From DSYU01 sp963827605 (GTDB taxonomy: Bacteria; Chloroflexota; Anaerolineae; Anaerolineales; Anaerolineaceae), in NCBI GenBank assembly GCA_963827605.1, contig CAWHBK010000002.1, positions 248,001-312,000 of the forward strand: a stretch of 64,000 nucleotides of DNA, read 5' to 3'. The notes beneath the pieces were generated by a model that was not told where the DNA came from, did not search any database, and saw nothing but the letters and a program-made list of their open reading frames with translations. Shown in pieces: positions 8,517 to 17,343 of this stretch. Both the position numbers and the translations under genes were made by a program. Position 1 is the stretch's first letter; each line of letters starts with the position of its first letter.

Positions 8517-9731
8517 TTATTTGTCTGGCCGAAAACGCCAGCCGGCCAGGGCAAAGAACAGGACGGCGTACCCGGCCAGGGCAGCGGCGGGCAGCAGCAC
8601 GCCTTGCAGGGTCAGGCCGCGCAGCAGGATGCCTTTGAAGCCGTCCATGGCCCAGGCCACGGGGGTGAAGTGGCCGATGGCCTGGAAAGCGGGGCCAGTG
8701 AATTCAAGCGGCACCCAGGCCCCGCCCAAACCGGAGAAGATAAACATAGGGACTAAGGAGAAGATGATGGCCTGGTCGTCTCCCTTGGAGACAATGCCGA
8801 TCAGCAGTCCAAGCGCGGCGATGCACAGCGCAGCGGTAGTCGCTACTAGCAGCGTGGCGAGGGGCTGGCGCAGATAGTCGAGCTTGAGGACCAGCTGGCC
8901 GAACACGATCAGGATGAGGAACTGGGCAAAGACCAGCGCGAAGATCGACAGGTAATGCCCGAGCAGGATCTGGGTCCGGCTGACGGCGGTTGTGAGCAGG
9001 CGCTGTAAGCAGCGGCTTTTACGCTCAGCAACGATAACCTGGGCGCAAGTGAGCAGGCCGGCGATAGCGAACTGGAGCATCATGGCGGGAGCGCTGTGGG
9101 CAAAACCAGACATCGGGTTGGCCGGCTTTGGCTCTTCGACCTTGATCGAGCTGGCCTGAACCACAGCCAGGCGCACGGGCGGGTTTTGCCAGGCGGCCAA
9201 TGCAACCTCCAGCGCGGCCGGATCGCTGCCGGCCATGATGCGGGCAGCCGTGATGGAGCGGTTAAGGCGCGCGGCGGCAGTCAGAATTTCGGTCCTGGCG
9301 CTCAGGCCGGCATTGTCAGCGGCATTGGCGAAGACAATCAACTTGAGCGGGGTGCTGGTACGCAAGGATGCGCTATACCCGGCAGGGATCACCAGCGCTG
9401 CAGCCAGATCTTTATCGGCCACCTTTTTTTCGAGGTCAGCGGGGGTCTGGGCAGGGTCGCGTTCCAGGCGGACAAGAGCCGAAGACTCCAGCAGCTTTTC
9501 CAGTTCCAGACTGAGCGGGCGCGCATCCTGTGATACCGGTTCCTGCGGAGCGGAATCCTGGTTGATGAAGCCAACCGGCAGGCGCTGGTCGACCACTTCG
9601 GAATTCTGCCCGCTGAAGGCAAAGCCAAACAACAGGGTGAAAGCAATCGGCATGATCAGCATGAACAAAAAGGTGTTGCGATCGCGCAGCATTTGGACAA
9701 AATCATTGAGGGCAATGTGTAAGATGGTCAT
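8517..9731 (-). CDS. ABC-2 type permease (YhhJ/DrrB class)
   Basis: 404 residues from the ATG at 9731, which has ggag seven bases upstream; a TTG four codons earlier is less likely. Layout: one N-terminal helix (FLFMLIMPIAFTLLFGFAF), a ~150-residue extracytoplasmic domain, then a cluster of five helices with the ABC-2 signature region FSGLGGAWVPLEFTGP. This is the long ABC-2 permease form that exports drugs or other hydrophobic molecules. It is the last gene of a three-gene minus-strand operon with a second permease of the same layout (12 bases upstream) and the ATPase, so the exporter is probably a heterodimeric channel. Confidence 0.8.
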   Translation of the reverse strand: MTILHIALNDFVQMLRDRNTFLFMLIMPIAFTLLFGFAFSGQNSEVVDQRLPVGFINQDSAPQEPVSQDARPLSLELEKLLESSALVRLERDPAQTPADLEKKVADKDLAAALVIPAGYSASLRTSTPLKLIVFANAADNAGLSARTEILTAAARLNRSITAARIMAGSDPAALEVALAAWQNPPVRLAVVQASSIKVEEPKPANPMSGFAHSAPAMMLQFAIAGLLTCAQVIVAERKSRCLQRLLTTAVSRTQILLGHYLSIFALVFAQFLILIVFGQLVLKLDYLRQPLATLLVATTAALCIAALGLLIGIVSKGDDQAIIFSLVPMFIFSGLGGAWVPLEFTGPAFQAIGHFTPVAWAMDGFKGILLRGLTLQGVLLPAAALAGYAVLFFALAGWRFRPDK

Positions 9732-9743
9732 GGGAGACTCCAA

Positions 9744-10989
9744 TTACGCGTAGCGTTTTTGAAAACGCCAGACGCTGGTGGCAAAGAAGAGGATGCTCAT
9801 GGCGAGCAGGGCCAGCAGATTTGGCACAAGGGCGGAAGCAGGGGCGCCGTTCATGGCTGCCAGCATACCGCGGGCGGCCCAACCCTGGGGGGTGAACAGC
9901 GGTACAATCCCGAACTGGCCGCCGCCCGCGTTGCCGGTGAAGATATCCATCATCCCCACCATGCCGGTAATGGTGAGCAGCCCGCCGAAAATGGCGCCGC
10001 CCTGTTTACTGCTCTTGAGAAAAGCGTTTACCAGCAGGCCAAAGGTGGTGGCAGCGGCGACCGTGCCGATAACAAATAGGGCTACCGCGGATGGATCGCC
10101 CCACTGGATGCCGAAGATCAGCCGGGCGGCGACCAGCAGGACAATCACCTGGACCAGTACGGTGAGGCCGACGGCCAGGAACTTGCCGCCCAGGATCTCG
10201 ACCTGCGTGGTGGGGGTGGTGAAAAGGCGCGGCAGGGTGCCGGTCTCTTCCTCGCGCAGGATGGATTGGCCGGTCGACATGCCGGTGAAGAAGGCGTAGA
10301 AGATCAGCATGCCGCCCATAATTGGGCCAACGATGCCCAGCAGCAGGTTCTTTTCTGGGGCGGCGGCCGGGGAGCGCACATCCAGCAGCGCAGCAGACGG
10401 GATCGCCTTCGGGCTGCGCGGACAGCAGGTACTGCTCGATGAGCGGGGCGATCTGGTCATAAGCGATTTCACCGGCTTCGGCGCGTTTCAGCGCCAGGCT
10501 GACGGCAATTTTGACGCCGGCCTGGCTGTCGGTGATCTGGCCGAGCACCCCCTTTACGATGGCCGGGCCAAGGGTAAGGGTGGGGTCCTGGTAGAATTCA
10601 ATTTCCGCGGCGGCGTTCGCATCCGCGAAGGAGGCCGAAAAGTTGGCGGGAATAATCAGCGCCACGCCCACCTGCTGGCTGTCGACCGCCTGGCGGGCGG
10701 TAGCCTCATCCGCGGCAGTGGTTACCTCCATCAGGCCAGACAGGTCTTTTCCCTGCAGGGCGTCGACAATCATTTGACCCAGCTGCCCAGTTTGGGGGTG
10801 ACCTTGATCGAGGTTGGCAATGACCACTTTGGTACGCGGCAGGTCGAAACCGCTCTCGGAGTTCTGGTTGCCAAACATAAAGTAGAACATGCCGGTCATC
10901 AGCAGCGGGATGCCAAACATAAATACCAGCGCGAACAGGCTGCGGTAAGCGCGGATAAAGTCTTTGAGGGCAATGTCGAGAATTTTCAT
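9744..10989 (-). CDS. ABC-2 type permease (one +1 frameshift)
   Basis: Same layout as its downstream partner: N-terminal helix SLFALVFMFGIPLLMTGMF, an extracytoplasmic domain, and C-terminal helices with GPIMGGMLIFYAFFTG and the conserved EEETGTLPRLFTTP segment. The frame shifts by +1 near 10404-10408: IEQYLLSAQPE continues as AIPSAALLDVRSP only in the next frame. Removing one base gives a single protein of about 414 residues. The start at 10989 (MKILDIALKDF) parallels the partner's MTILHIALNDF, which supports both starts and an origin by duplication. If the indel is real, the exporter lacks one membrane subunit. Confidence 0.78.
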
Positions 10990-11001
10990 AAGGAGATCCC
11001 T

Positions 11002-11029
11002 GTGATTTGTGATCCGTGAAACGTGATGC
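11002..11029. repeat. Heptanucleotide tandem repeat
   Basis: Four 7-nt units: gtgattt, gtgatcc, gtgaaac, gtgatgc. It fills the gap between the ATPase gene and the first permease gene of the ABC-2 operon. A related 7-nt array is at 18691-18725. Confidence 0.6.
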
Positions 11030-11053
11030 TTAAGAAGGAAGCGGAGCGACTTT

Positions 11054-11996
11054 TTATTGATCTCGTAAGGCTCGCCCGGTGAGGTGCAGGAAGACCGTTT
11101 CGAGGTTGGGAGATTGGATATCGACTGAGGTGATGCGCACCCGGCGCTCCGACGCGATCTCGAACAGGCGCGGCAGCACCCGGTTCGAGTCGTCGACCAG
11201 GAGCTGGAGCGTGCCATCTTCCGCGGCGATACTGGCCACGCCCGGGGCGGCGCGCCAGGCGTCCAGCACACGATCCCCTTCTGTGTTGATGGTGAGGGTG
11301 ATGCGGTCTTTCTGCCCGACCAGCTGGATCAGCGCATCGTGGGTGCCGCAGGCGATGAGATTGCCATGATCCATGATGGCGATATGGTTGGACAGTTCCT
11401 GAGCTTCTTCCATGTAATGGGTGGTGTAGAGCACGGTCATGCCCTGGTCTTTGAGCGCCACCACGCCGTCGAGGATGCTGCGGCGGGACTGGGGGTCGAT
11501 GCCCACGGTAGGCTCATCCATATAGATGACTTTGGGCTTGTGCAGCAGCGCCACGCCGATGTTGACGCGCCGCTTCATACCGCCGGAGTATTTGCCCACC
11601 CGGTCTTTGGCGCGTTCGGTCAGGCCGATCAGCTCGAGCACCTCATCGACTCGTTTGTGGAGGGCCGCGCCGCGCAGGCCGTACATCTTGCCCCAGAAGT
11701 TCAGGTTTTCGCGCGCGGAGAGGTCTTCGTAGAGCGCAATGTCCTGCGGCACCACGCCGAGAACCTGTTTCACGGCCATGGCATCCTGGCGCACCGAATG
11801 GCCCAGGATGAGCGCGTCACCCTGGTCGGGGCGACAGCAGGCAGGAGAGCATCGAAATCAGGGTGGTTTTGCCGGCGCCGTTGGGGCCTAGCAGGCTGAA
11901 AATTTCGCCCGGCTGCACTTCGAAGGAGACGCCCTGGACAGCTTTTAGGGTTCCAAAGCTTTTATAGATATTTTGAACCTGGATGGCAAGAGTCAT
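11054..11996 (-). CDS. ABC-2 transporter ATPase (one +1 frameshift)
   Basis: A CcmA/DrrA-type ATPase. Walker A is LLGPNGAGKTTLI in the first part; the rest holds Q-loop VPQDIALYED, signature KYSGGMKRRV, Walker B VIYMDEPTVG and the H-loop TTHYMEEAQ, plus a C-terminal DrrA-like extension. The frame is lost in a run of four G at 11828-11831: one G fewer restores LSPDQGDALILGHSV and a ~313-residue protein. The start at 11996 has a purine-rich gaggaaag box eight bases upstream. It energises the two permeases downstream. The operon is divergent from a histidine kinase/LuxR-type regulator pair, a common arrangement in which the two-component system controls the exporter. Confidence 0.82.
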
Positions 11997-12185
11997 CGTT
12001 CTTTCCTCGTAAAAAAGATCATTAGGATTCGTCATAAAACCGAACTTGTTCCTTGATGTCGATCTTGATGTTAGCGGAGGTGCAGCAGCATTACATCCGC
12101 CGAGAGGCTACTTCAACCCGTCCGTTCGGACAATGTACGATTGTACGCTGGCAAAAAAAGGCAGGCAGGTTACAATAACAATACA

Positions 12186-13445
12186 ATGAAAAATATCCGG
12201 CCGCTTCCCAACCTTGATAAGGACTACCGCGTTTTCTTGTGGTTCCTGACGCTGACCACGGTAGGCATGTATATCTGGTCAGTCGCCGCTTCGCCCGGAC
12301 GGCTGCAACAGCCGCTTATACTGGTGGGCTGCACGCTGCTGGTTATCCTCTATATCGCGCTGCACTGGTTCACCGACAAAATTTATTGTCACCCACGGCT
12401 GATAGTTGGCTATGTGATAGTGCAGGGGGCGCTGGCATTTATCATCACCCAACTGAGCAACGTGGAAATGATGAACTATGCCCTGTTCCTGGCGCTGGTT
12501 GGCGAGGCAATCGGTATGTTTGGGCTCAGCCGCCGCGGGCTGCTCAGCAGCGCCTACTACCTGGCGCTGTCACTGTCCAGCTTTGCGATTCACACCGGTC
12601 CAAGCGGGTACGGATGGTGGTTGGTTGCCGCGGTCCCGGCAGTAGTTTTCGTCGGCATTTACGTAACCCTGTATAACCGCCAGACGGAGGCCAACAACCG
12701 CGCCCGCGAGCTGCTGGCGGAATTGGAAAGCGCCAACCAGCAGTTGAGCACCTACGCCGCCCAGGTAGAAGACCTGACCATCGCCGCCGAGCGCCAGCGC
12801 ATGGCGCGCGAGCTGCACGATACCCTCTCGCAAGGCCTGGCAGGGTTGATCCTGCAGCTGGAAGCCGCCGATGCGCACCTGGCGCAAGACCACGCGGAAA
12901 AAGCGCGCCAGATCGTACAGCAGACGATGGCGCAGGCGCGGGTAACCCTGGGCGAGGCGCGCCGCGCGATTGATGACTTGCGGCATGCGACCGCGCCTAC
13001 ACTGGAGGAAACCGTCCGCCAGGAGATCGATCGTTTCAGCGCCGCGGCGGGGATACCATGCACGCTGGAAATGGCCCTACCCGCCGAAATTCCACCGGCG
13101 CAGCGAGACGCGCTGGCCCGGATCATTCCCGAAGCGCTGACAAACATCCAGCAGCACGCGCAGGCTACTCAGGCGTGGATTAACCTATGCAGCAGCGGCG
13201 GCGCCGGCAGTAGCAGCGGCGGCGGCAGTAGCGGCGGCGGCGCCGGCAGTAGCACCGGTGTGCGGCTTGAAATCAGTGATAACGGGGTGGGGTTCGATGC
13301 GGACAGCACGCCACCCGGGCACTACGGGCTGATGGGCATGCGCGAGCGCACCCGCCTGGCCGGGGGAACGCTGGAAATCGAGAGCCGGCCGGGAGCAGGC
13401 ACGCGTCTGGTGATCATCTTCCCGCGGATGGAAGATGCGGTATGA
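12186..13445 (+). CDS. NarL-class sensor histidine kinase
   Basis: 419 residues from the ATG at 12186; a TTG at 12141 would add 15 polar residues. Five or six membrane helices occupy residues ~15-165 with almost no periplasmic domain, then a coiled coil (170-200), the HisKA_3 box ERQRMARELHDTLSQG with H211, and a HATPase_c domain ending GHYGLMGMRERTRLAGG. Between the N-box strand (EALTNIQQHAQ) and the G1 box (SDNGVGFD) there is an inserted low-complexity Gly/Ser run of about 23 residues encoded by imperfect repeats. The stop overlaps the regulator start as ATGA. The short-loop multi-helix input suggests sensing within the membrane, fitting a kinase that responds to membrane-active compounds and controls the divergent ABC-2 exporter. 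Confidence 0.85.
   Translation: MKNIRPLPNLDKDYRVFLWFLTLTTVGMYIWSVAASPGRLQQPLILVGCTLLVILYIALHWFTDKIYCHPRLIVGYVIVQGALAFIITQLSNVEMMNYALFLALVGEAIGMFGLSRRGLLSSAYYLALSLSSFAIHTGPSGYGWWLVAAVPAVVFVGIYVTLYNRQTEANNRARELLAELESANQQLSTYAAQVEDLTIAAERQRMARELHDTLSQGLAGLILQLEAADAHLAQDHAEKARQIVQQTMAQARVTLGEARRAIDDLRHATAPTLEETVRQEIDRFSAAAGIPCTLEMALPAEIPPAQRDALARIIPEALTNIQQHAQATQAWINLCSSGGAGSSSGGGSSGGGAGSSTGVRLEISDNGVGFDADSTPPGHYGLMGMRERTRLAGGTLEIESRPGAGTRLVIIFPRMEDAV
13190..13258. repeat. Gly/Ser-coding microsatellite in kinase gene
   Basis: Imperfect trinucleotide/hexamer repeats of ggc, agc and agt codons encode the Gly/Ser run inside the ATPase domain of the kinase at 12186. Length is a multiple of three, so the frame is kept. 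Confidence 0.7.
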
Positions 13446-14146
13446 GCGAGCCCAACCGCAATATTAGCGACCTCAACCGCGGCATGAGCGCAGGCATTCG
13501 CATCCTGATCGCCGACGACCACCTGATTATCCGCCAGGGGCTGCGCCTGATCCTGGAAACCGAAGTGGATTTTGCGCTGGTGGGTGAGGCCGCCGACGGG
13601 GCCGAAGCGCTGCGCCTGTGCCGCGAGCTGCACCCGGATGTGGTTTTAATGGATTTACGCATGCCCGGCATGGACGGTCTGACCGCCATCGAGCATCTGC
13701 AGGGCGAGCTGCCGGAAATAGCAGTGGTGATCTTGACCACCTTCAACGAGGATGAGCTGATGCTGCGCGGCTTGCGCGCGGGCGCGCGGGGATACCTGCT
13801 GAAGGATGTGGACCGCCGCACGCTGTTCGATGCGATCCGGGCGGCGGCGCGGGGGGAGATGCTGCTCAGCCCGGCGATCATGAGCCGCCTGCTCTCCAGG
13901 GTAGAGGCCGCGCCTGAGGGGCAAACAACCTCCACCACCCTGGAATTGACCGAGCGGGAGTGCGAAGTGCTGGCTGCCGTGGCGCGCGGCGAGCGCAGCA
14001 AGGAGATCGCGCTGCACCTGGGGATCAGCGAGCGCACGGTCAAAGCCCACCTGGCCAGTATTTACAACAAACTGGGCGTCGATTCACGCGCCGCAGCCAT
14101 CAGCGCGGCCATGCAGCGCGGTTGGCTGCCGCCAAACACGGAATAA
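13442..14146 (+). CDS. NarL/LuxR-family response regulator
   Basis: 234 residues. The receiver domain starts at about residue 19 (IRILIADDHLIIRQGL) with phosphoacceptor D71 in VVLMDLRMPGMDG; the LuxR-type HTH lies near 165-228 (LTERECEVLAAVARGERSKEIA). The first 14-18 residues are an untypical polar leader, so an internal ATG at 13484 may be the real start, though the ATGA overlap with the kinase favours the longer form. It forms a cognate pair with the kinase and probably regulates the divergent ABC-2 operon and perhaps itself. Confidence 0.87.
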   Translation: MSEPNRNISDLNRGMSAGIRILIADDHLIIRQGLRLILETEVDFALVGEAADGAEALRLCRELHPDVVLMDLRMPGMDGLTAIEHLQGELPEIAVVILTTFNEDELMLRGLRAGARGYLLKDVDRRTLFDAIRAAARGEMLLSPAIMSRLLSRVEAAPEGQTTSTTLELTERECEVLAAVARGERSKEIALHLGISERTVKAHLASIYNKLGVDSRAAAISAAMQRGWLPPNTE

Positions 14147-14185
14147 AACTGCACCTGGCGAATGCAGGTGCGGTTTTATTCCGTG
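14137..14185. terminator. Terminator overlapping the regulator stop codon
   Basis: A 21-bp stem (14137-14157 with 14165-14185) with one G-U pair and a 7-nt loop, ending in a T-run. The response-regulator TAA (14144-14146) lies inside the left arm. Confidence 0.8.
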
Positions 14186-14189
14186 TATT

Positions 14190-14460
14190 CTAGCGGGTGG
14201 GGGCTTTTTCAGCAGCCTGTTTCAAGCGCTGGAGCGCATCCTCGACGCCCTGCTGCAACTGCCTGGCCCCAAAACGCTCGACCAGCACTCCCCACCACCG
14301 GGGGGAGATGATAAAGTCTCAGCCAAACTGAACCCGGCAGGCGGGCGAATTCCTTGCTCCGGCCTTTATGGAGGCGCAGGTAATGGTATTGACCACCTGT
14401 ATCCCCAGGGCAAATACGTCTCCAGGTGGAGCTGATGCCGGGACGGTTCGACCCCCAGAA
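14190..14460 (-). pseudogene. Remnant of an SRPBCC (polyketide cyclase-like) gene
   Basis: No intact frame, but the minus strand reads WWGVLVERFGARQLQQGVED then ALQRLKQAAEKAPTR up to a TAG at 14190-14192. This resembles the C-terminal amphipathic helix of SRPBCC proteins (GxLxERL...LxRLKxxxE). Further upstream, scattered pieces (LGIQVVNTI, KEFARLPGSVW) appear in two different frames, which suggests several indels. The call rests on pattern recall of the helix, so it is tentative. The rest of the 464-bp gap up to 14649 holds a 7-bp inverted repeat tagatcg/cgatcta at 14525-14544 and nothing else recognisable. Confidence 0.4.
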
Positions 14461-14649
14461 CTTCGATAATGAGAACCTTTTAATAATTCGATCCACGCCT
14501 TTTGCATGCGCGTATCTTCGAGTGTAGATCGTTTGAGCGATCTATGGAGTTCGCCCAACGGAGCACTCCCAGGCAATGTCAACGAAAGAGTTCTTGTCTC
14601 TGTGCATCCGGGCGACTCTCCATTCGTTTCTGTTTGAAAGGAGTTTGTG

Positions 14650-14958
14650 ATGTTACTTTCGAATCGAATCGATGCAAAAGTCAGGCTGTTTCTGGCCTTT
14701 CTCGTCCTGGCTGGGCTCCTGCTGCTCATCCCAGCCCGCACTGCCTTTGCAGCAGATCCGCCGGGGTCGGGGCAGCCCGGCCAATCCTGTGAGGATATCG
14801 GCGTCCGGCCAGGGAACGCGATTAATGCGCCCGGCTCAGCCTTTAATCCGGACGGGGTAGCCGGCACGAAATATGCCGGAGAACAGCCGCAAAACTCAAA
14901 CAATCCTCACTCGGTATCCCAATATGATGTAGCTTGTTTCCAGGTTGCGAACCATTAG
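14650..14958 (+). CDS. Small secreted protein
   Basis: 102 residues from the ATG at 14650, six bases after aaaggag. Residues ~10-34 form a signal peptide (LFLAFLVLAGLLLLIPAR, cleavage after AFA). The mature part is about 67 residues with two cysteines (SCEDIG and DVACFQ) that could pair, and a Gly/Pro/Asn-rich centre with APGSAFNPDGVAGTKYAGE and QNSNNPHSVSQYD. Similar short secreted proteins with the AFNPDG-AG-YAG-NP-SVSQYD pattern occur in actinobacteria and Chloroflexota as far as I recall; no function is known to me. It is a single-gene unit with its own terminator, and the next gene also encodes an exported protein. Confidence 0.65.
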   Translation: MLLSNRIDAKVRLFLAFLVLAGLLLLIPARTAFAADPPGSGQPGQSCEDIGVRPGNAINAPGSAFNPDGVAGTKYAGEQPQNSNNPHSVSQYDVACFQVANH

Positions 14959-14985
14959 CCATCGATAGGGGGAAACACATTGTAG

Positions 14986-15012
14986 AAAATCCCGGCAACC
15001 GGCCGGGATTTT
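14986..15012 (+). terminator. Intrinsic terminator
   Basis: 11-bp stem aaaatcccggc/gccgggatttt, 5-nt loop, T-run, 27 bases after the small secreted protein gene. Confidence 0.8.
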
Positions 15013-15051
15013 TATAAAATCGCTTGCGCTTAGGATATATAGGAGATGATG

Positions 15052-15414
15052 ATGAAACGCTCTTTTATTCACCTGTTTATTTTCCTTCTGATCGCTGTGG
15101 CCCTGGCCGCGTGCGCCAGTCCAACACCGGCAGCCCAGACGCCGGTTCCGCAGACCGGCGCGAACGTGAAGGAAGTAAAAATTTCCAATTTCGCTTTTGA
15201 CCCGGCCTCCCTGACCGTTCCGGTTGGAACAACGGTAAAATGGACCAACCAGGATTCGGCGGACCACACCGTCACCGCAGATGATAAAAGCTTTGACTCT
15301 GGAAAACTGGGACAAGGGAAAGATTTTTCGTTCACGTTCAGTAAAGAAGGAACGTTTTCTTATAAATGCACCATCCATCCCAATATGGTGGCAAAGATCA
15401 TTGTAACCAAGTAG
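15052..15414 (+). CDS. Cupredoxin lipoprotein (plastocyanin-like)
   Basis: 120 residues from the third of three consecutive ATG codons, the one six bases from aggag. A lipoprotein signal peptide ends in the lipobox LAAC (AVALAACAS), so the protein should be lipid-anchored outside the membrane. A ~90-residue blue-copper domain follows, with copper ligands His in DSADHTVT and Cys/His/Met in YKCTIHPNM. It would carry single electrons or bind copper at the cell surface. The copper oxidases at 42-49 kb are possible electron partners, though not linked in position. Confidence 0.85.
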   Translation: MKRSFIHLFIFLLIAVALAACASPTPAAQTPVPQTGANVKEVKISNFAFDPASLTVPVGTTVKWTNQDSADHTVTADDKSFDSGKLGQGKDFSFTFSKEGTFSYKCTIHPNMVAKIIVTK

Positions 15415-15450
15415 GCCGGGCCGAAATCGCTTAGGGGGTATGCCCCGGTA

Positions 15451-15489
15451 AAATGCGGACTGTGGAACAAAACCCCACAGCCCGCATTT
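15451..15489 (+). terminator. Terminator after the cupredoxin gene
   Basis: Stem aaatgcgg-a-ctgtgg with ccacag-c-ccgcattt (one A-C mismatch), 9-nt loop. The 313-bp gap to the next gene also holds a 10-bp stem-loop at 15649-15680 (atcgccgtcc/ggacggcgat) and no coding region. Confidence 0.6.
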
Positions 15490-15727
15490 GATTTGCAATG
15501 GACAGCAAACCATCCGATCCATCCAGGCGCTAAGCCTTTTCCTGCTGCCGTTATGAGGCGGCTAGCCGGTACGCTCGCCGGGTGGCGCACGGCGATAAAA
15601 GCCGCCGCTGCCCCGCAATACTCCTCAATGCGCCGCGTACGTTGACTAATCGCCGTCCCGGTAGTCACCAGGACGGCGATCGGTAGCCCTTATATGCAGC
15701 GCGCCGGAGGGGAGACCCAACCATATC

Positions 15728-17167
15728 CTAGAACGGGACGGTATTACTGACGAAGGCCACTTTTTTGCTATCCGGTGACCAGGAAGGCACGTTCATGGTA
15801 CCCTGACCACCGTACAGGTAGGCCAGGACTTGCGGGGCACCGCCGTCCAGGGGCATCCGGCGCAGATAGACGCGTTTGGCGGCGGGATGGTCGCTCGGCT
15901 CAACCTCGCCTGCCAGGTAGGTGACGAAGATGACCCATTTCCCGTCCGGTGAGATATGCGGGAACCAGTTATTGTATTCATCACTCGTCAGCTGTTCCTG
16001 CTGGGAGCCATCCGGCTGCATGCGCCAGATTTGCATGCTCCCGCTGCGGGTCGAGTTGAAGTAGATATATTTGCCGTCCGGGGTGTATTCCGGGCCATCG
16101 TCCAGGCCGGGCGTGGTGGTCAGCCGCATTTCCGGGCCGCCCTCGGCCGGGACGCGGTAAATATCGAAGACGCCGCTGCGCTGCCCGGTAAAGACCAGGA
16201 ACTTGCCATCCGGCGACCAGCCGTGCAGGTAAGACGGCCCGGTGGGCGTGATTTGCTTTGGCCGGCCGCCTTGCAGCGGAACGGTATAGATCATGGAATG
16301 ATGCTGCGCGCCGGTGTGACTGCTGATGGCGAGCATGGTTCCATCGAAGGAGAGAACGTGATCATTATTGTTCTGCACCACATCTCCGGTATCGATGAAA
16401 GCCGGCGTTTTGGTTTGCAGGTCAAAGCGAAATAAGCGGCCCGCGCTGTTGTAGATCAGAGCGCGGCCATCGCGGGTCCAGTTGGGCGCTTCGAACACAT
16501 CCTCCGCCTCGTACAGGATCTTGCGGTGACCGCTGGCAACCTCCAGGACCTCCAGCCGGCTGCCGAAGGGATCCCTGCCGCGGTCAAAACCGGGCTGCAC
16601 CGGTTTGACGATGCGGACATCCTGGAAAGTGGCTTTCTCGACCACATTCTCCTCGTGCGAGCAGACGTACAGCCCCACATAGACTTCCTCGCCCAGGTCG
16701 ATATCACTGACCTGGACAGTGGTGAACGGCTCGCCGAAATGCGCGACGGACAAAATGTAAGTACTGCCCTGGCGCTCCAGTTGGACCACGTCCGCCCCGC
16801 TGATTGGGGCCCTGACTTCCTCGGTCTGCCCGCCGGATGCGCGGCGGAACTGGAGCGAAACCAGCCCGTCGCCGTGGATGCCGGTGCTCAGCGCGGGCGC
16901 GCCGGTCTGGAGACTGGCGCGTACCATCCAACCGAGCTTGCGGTGCGGGTTGACCCCCGCGCCGATAAACGCGGCCCGCGTGGTCAGTATGAAATTCCCG
17001 CGCATGCGCCGCCACACAAAGTGGAAGTCGTCGTGGTCGCCCCAGATATTGGCACCGGCCCCGGCAATGGTATACAACTGCTGCTCGGGATCATATTCGC
17101 AGGAACCGGGGATTTGGACGGAGCCAACATCGGTCTGGTTTTCAAACAGGTTGAGGGAAACGGTCAT
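15728..17167 (-). CDS. TolB-type beta-propeller protein with N-terminal lectin-like domain
   Basis: 479 residues and no signal peptide. Residues ~1-200 look like a concanavalin-type sandwich (DUF1349-like: DDFHFVWRRM, LGWMVRASL, ATFQDVRIV). Residues ~205-479 form PD40/WD40-like blades, seen in the repeats APNWTRDGRALIYNS, LHGWSPDGKFLVFTG, GPEYTPDGKYIYFNS, FPHISPDGKWVIFVT and VPSWSPDSKKVAFVS. Such TolB-like proteins in Chloroflexota and Planctomycetes usually lie in carbohydrate loci, with a presumed glycan-binding role. Here it is 177 bp downstream of the L-fucose isomerase-like gene on the same strand. No catalytic motif is evident. Confidence 0.75.
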   Translation of the reverse strand: MTVSLNLFENQTDVGSVQIPGSCEYDPEQQLYTIAGAGANIWGDHDDFHFVWRRMRGNFILTTRAAFIGAGVNPHRKLGWMVRASLQTGAPALSTGIHGDGLVSLQFRRASGGQTEEVRAPISGADVVQLERQGSTYILSVAHFGEPFTTVQVSDIDLGEEVYVGLYVCSHEENVVEKATFQDVRIVKPVQPGFDRGRDPFGSRLEVLEVASGHRKILYEAEDVFEAPNWTRDGRALIYNSAGRLFRFDLQTKTPAFIDTGDVVQNNNDHVLSFDGTMLAISSHTGAQHHSMIYTVPLQGGRPKQITPTGPSYLHGWSPDGKFLVFTGQRSGVFDIYRVPAEGGPEMRLTTTPGLDDGPEYTPDGKYIYFNSTRSGSMQIWRMQPDGSQQEQLTSDEYNNWFPHISPDGKWVIFVTYLAGEVEPSDHPAAKRVYLRRMPLDGGAPQVLAYLYGGQGTMNVPSWSPDSKKVAFVSNTVPF

Positions 17168-17211
17168 GGGGTAGAAACTCCTTGGATGAGGGATGGGTTG
17201 GTTCGTATCTT

Positions 17212-17300
17212 ATGTAGGGCGACCATCCCTGGTCGCCGTCCTTGCCAAAAAGCAAAGACGGCGGGCAGGGATGCCGCGGAACGATAGTTCCGGCCCTACC
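17212..17300. repeat. Intergenic REP-like hairpin repeat
   Basis: The gap between the propeller and isomerase genes contains gtagggcgaccatccctggtcgcc, itself a hairpin, then ggcgggcagggatgccgcgg and ccggccctacc, which pairs with the opening gtaggg. A related short hairpin with an adjoining ccctac lies at 38880-38898. It resembles dispersed palindromic repeats. Confidence 0.4.
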
Positions 17301-17343
17301 TTAAGAGTTGGTTGTTATTTCGTTGATGGGTCAATTGGTATCT

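Noticed and set aside
12126..12152. Operator tgtacgattgtac between the divergent ABC-2 and kinase units
   Set aside because: It is only two GTAC palindromes four bases apart; without homologous promoters to compare it could be chance.
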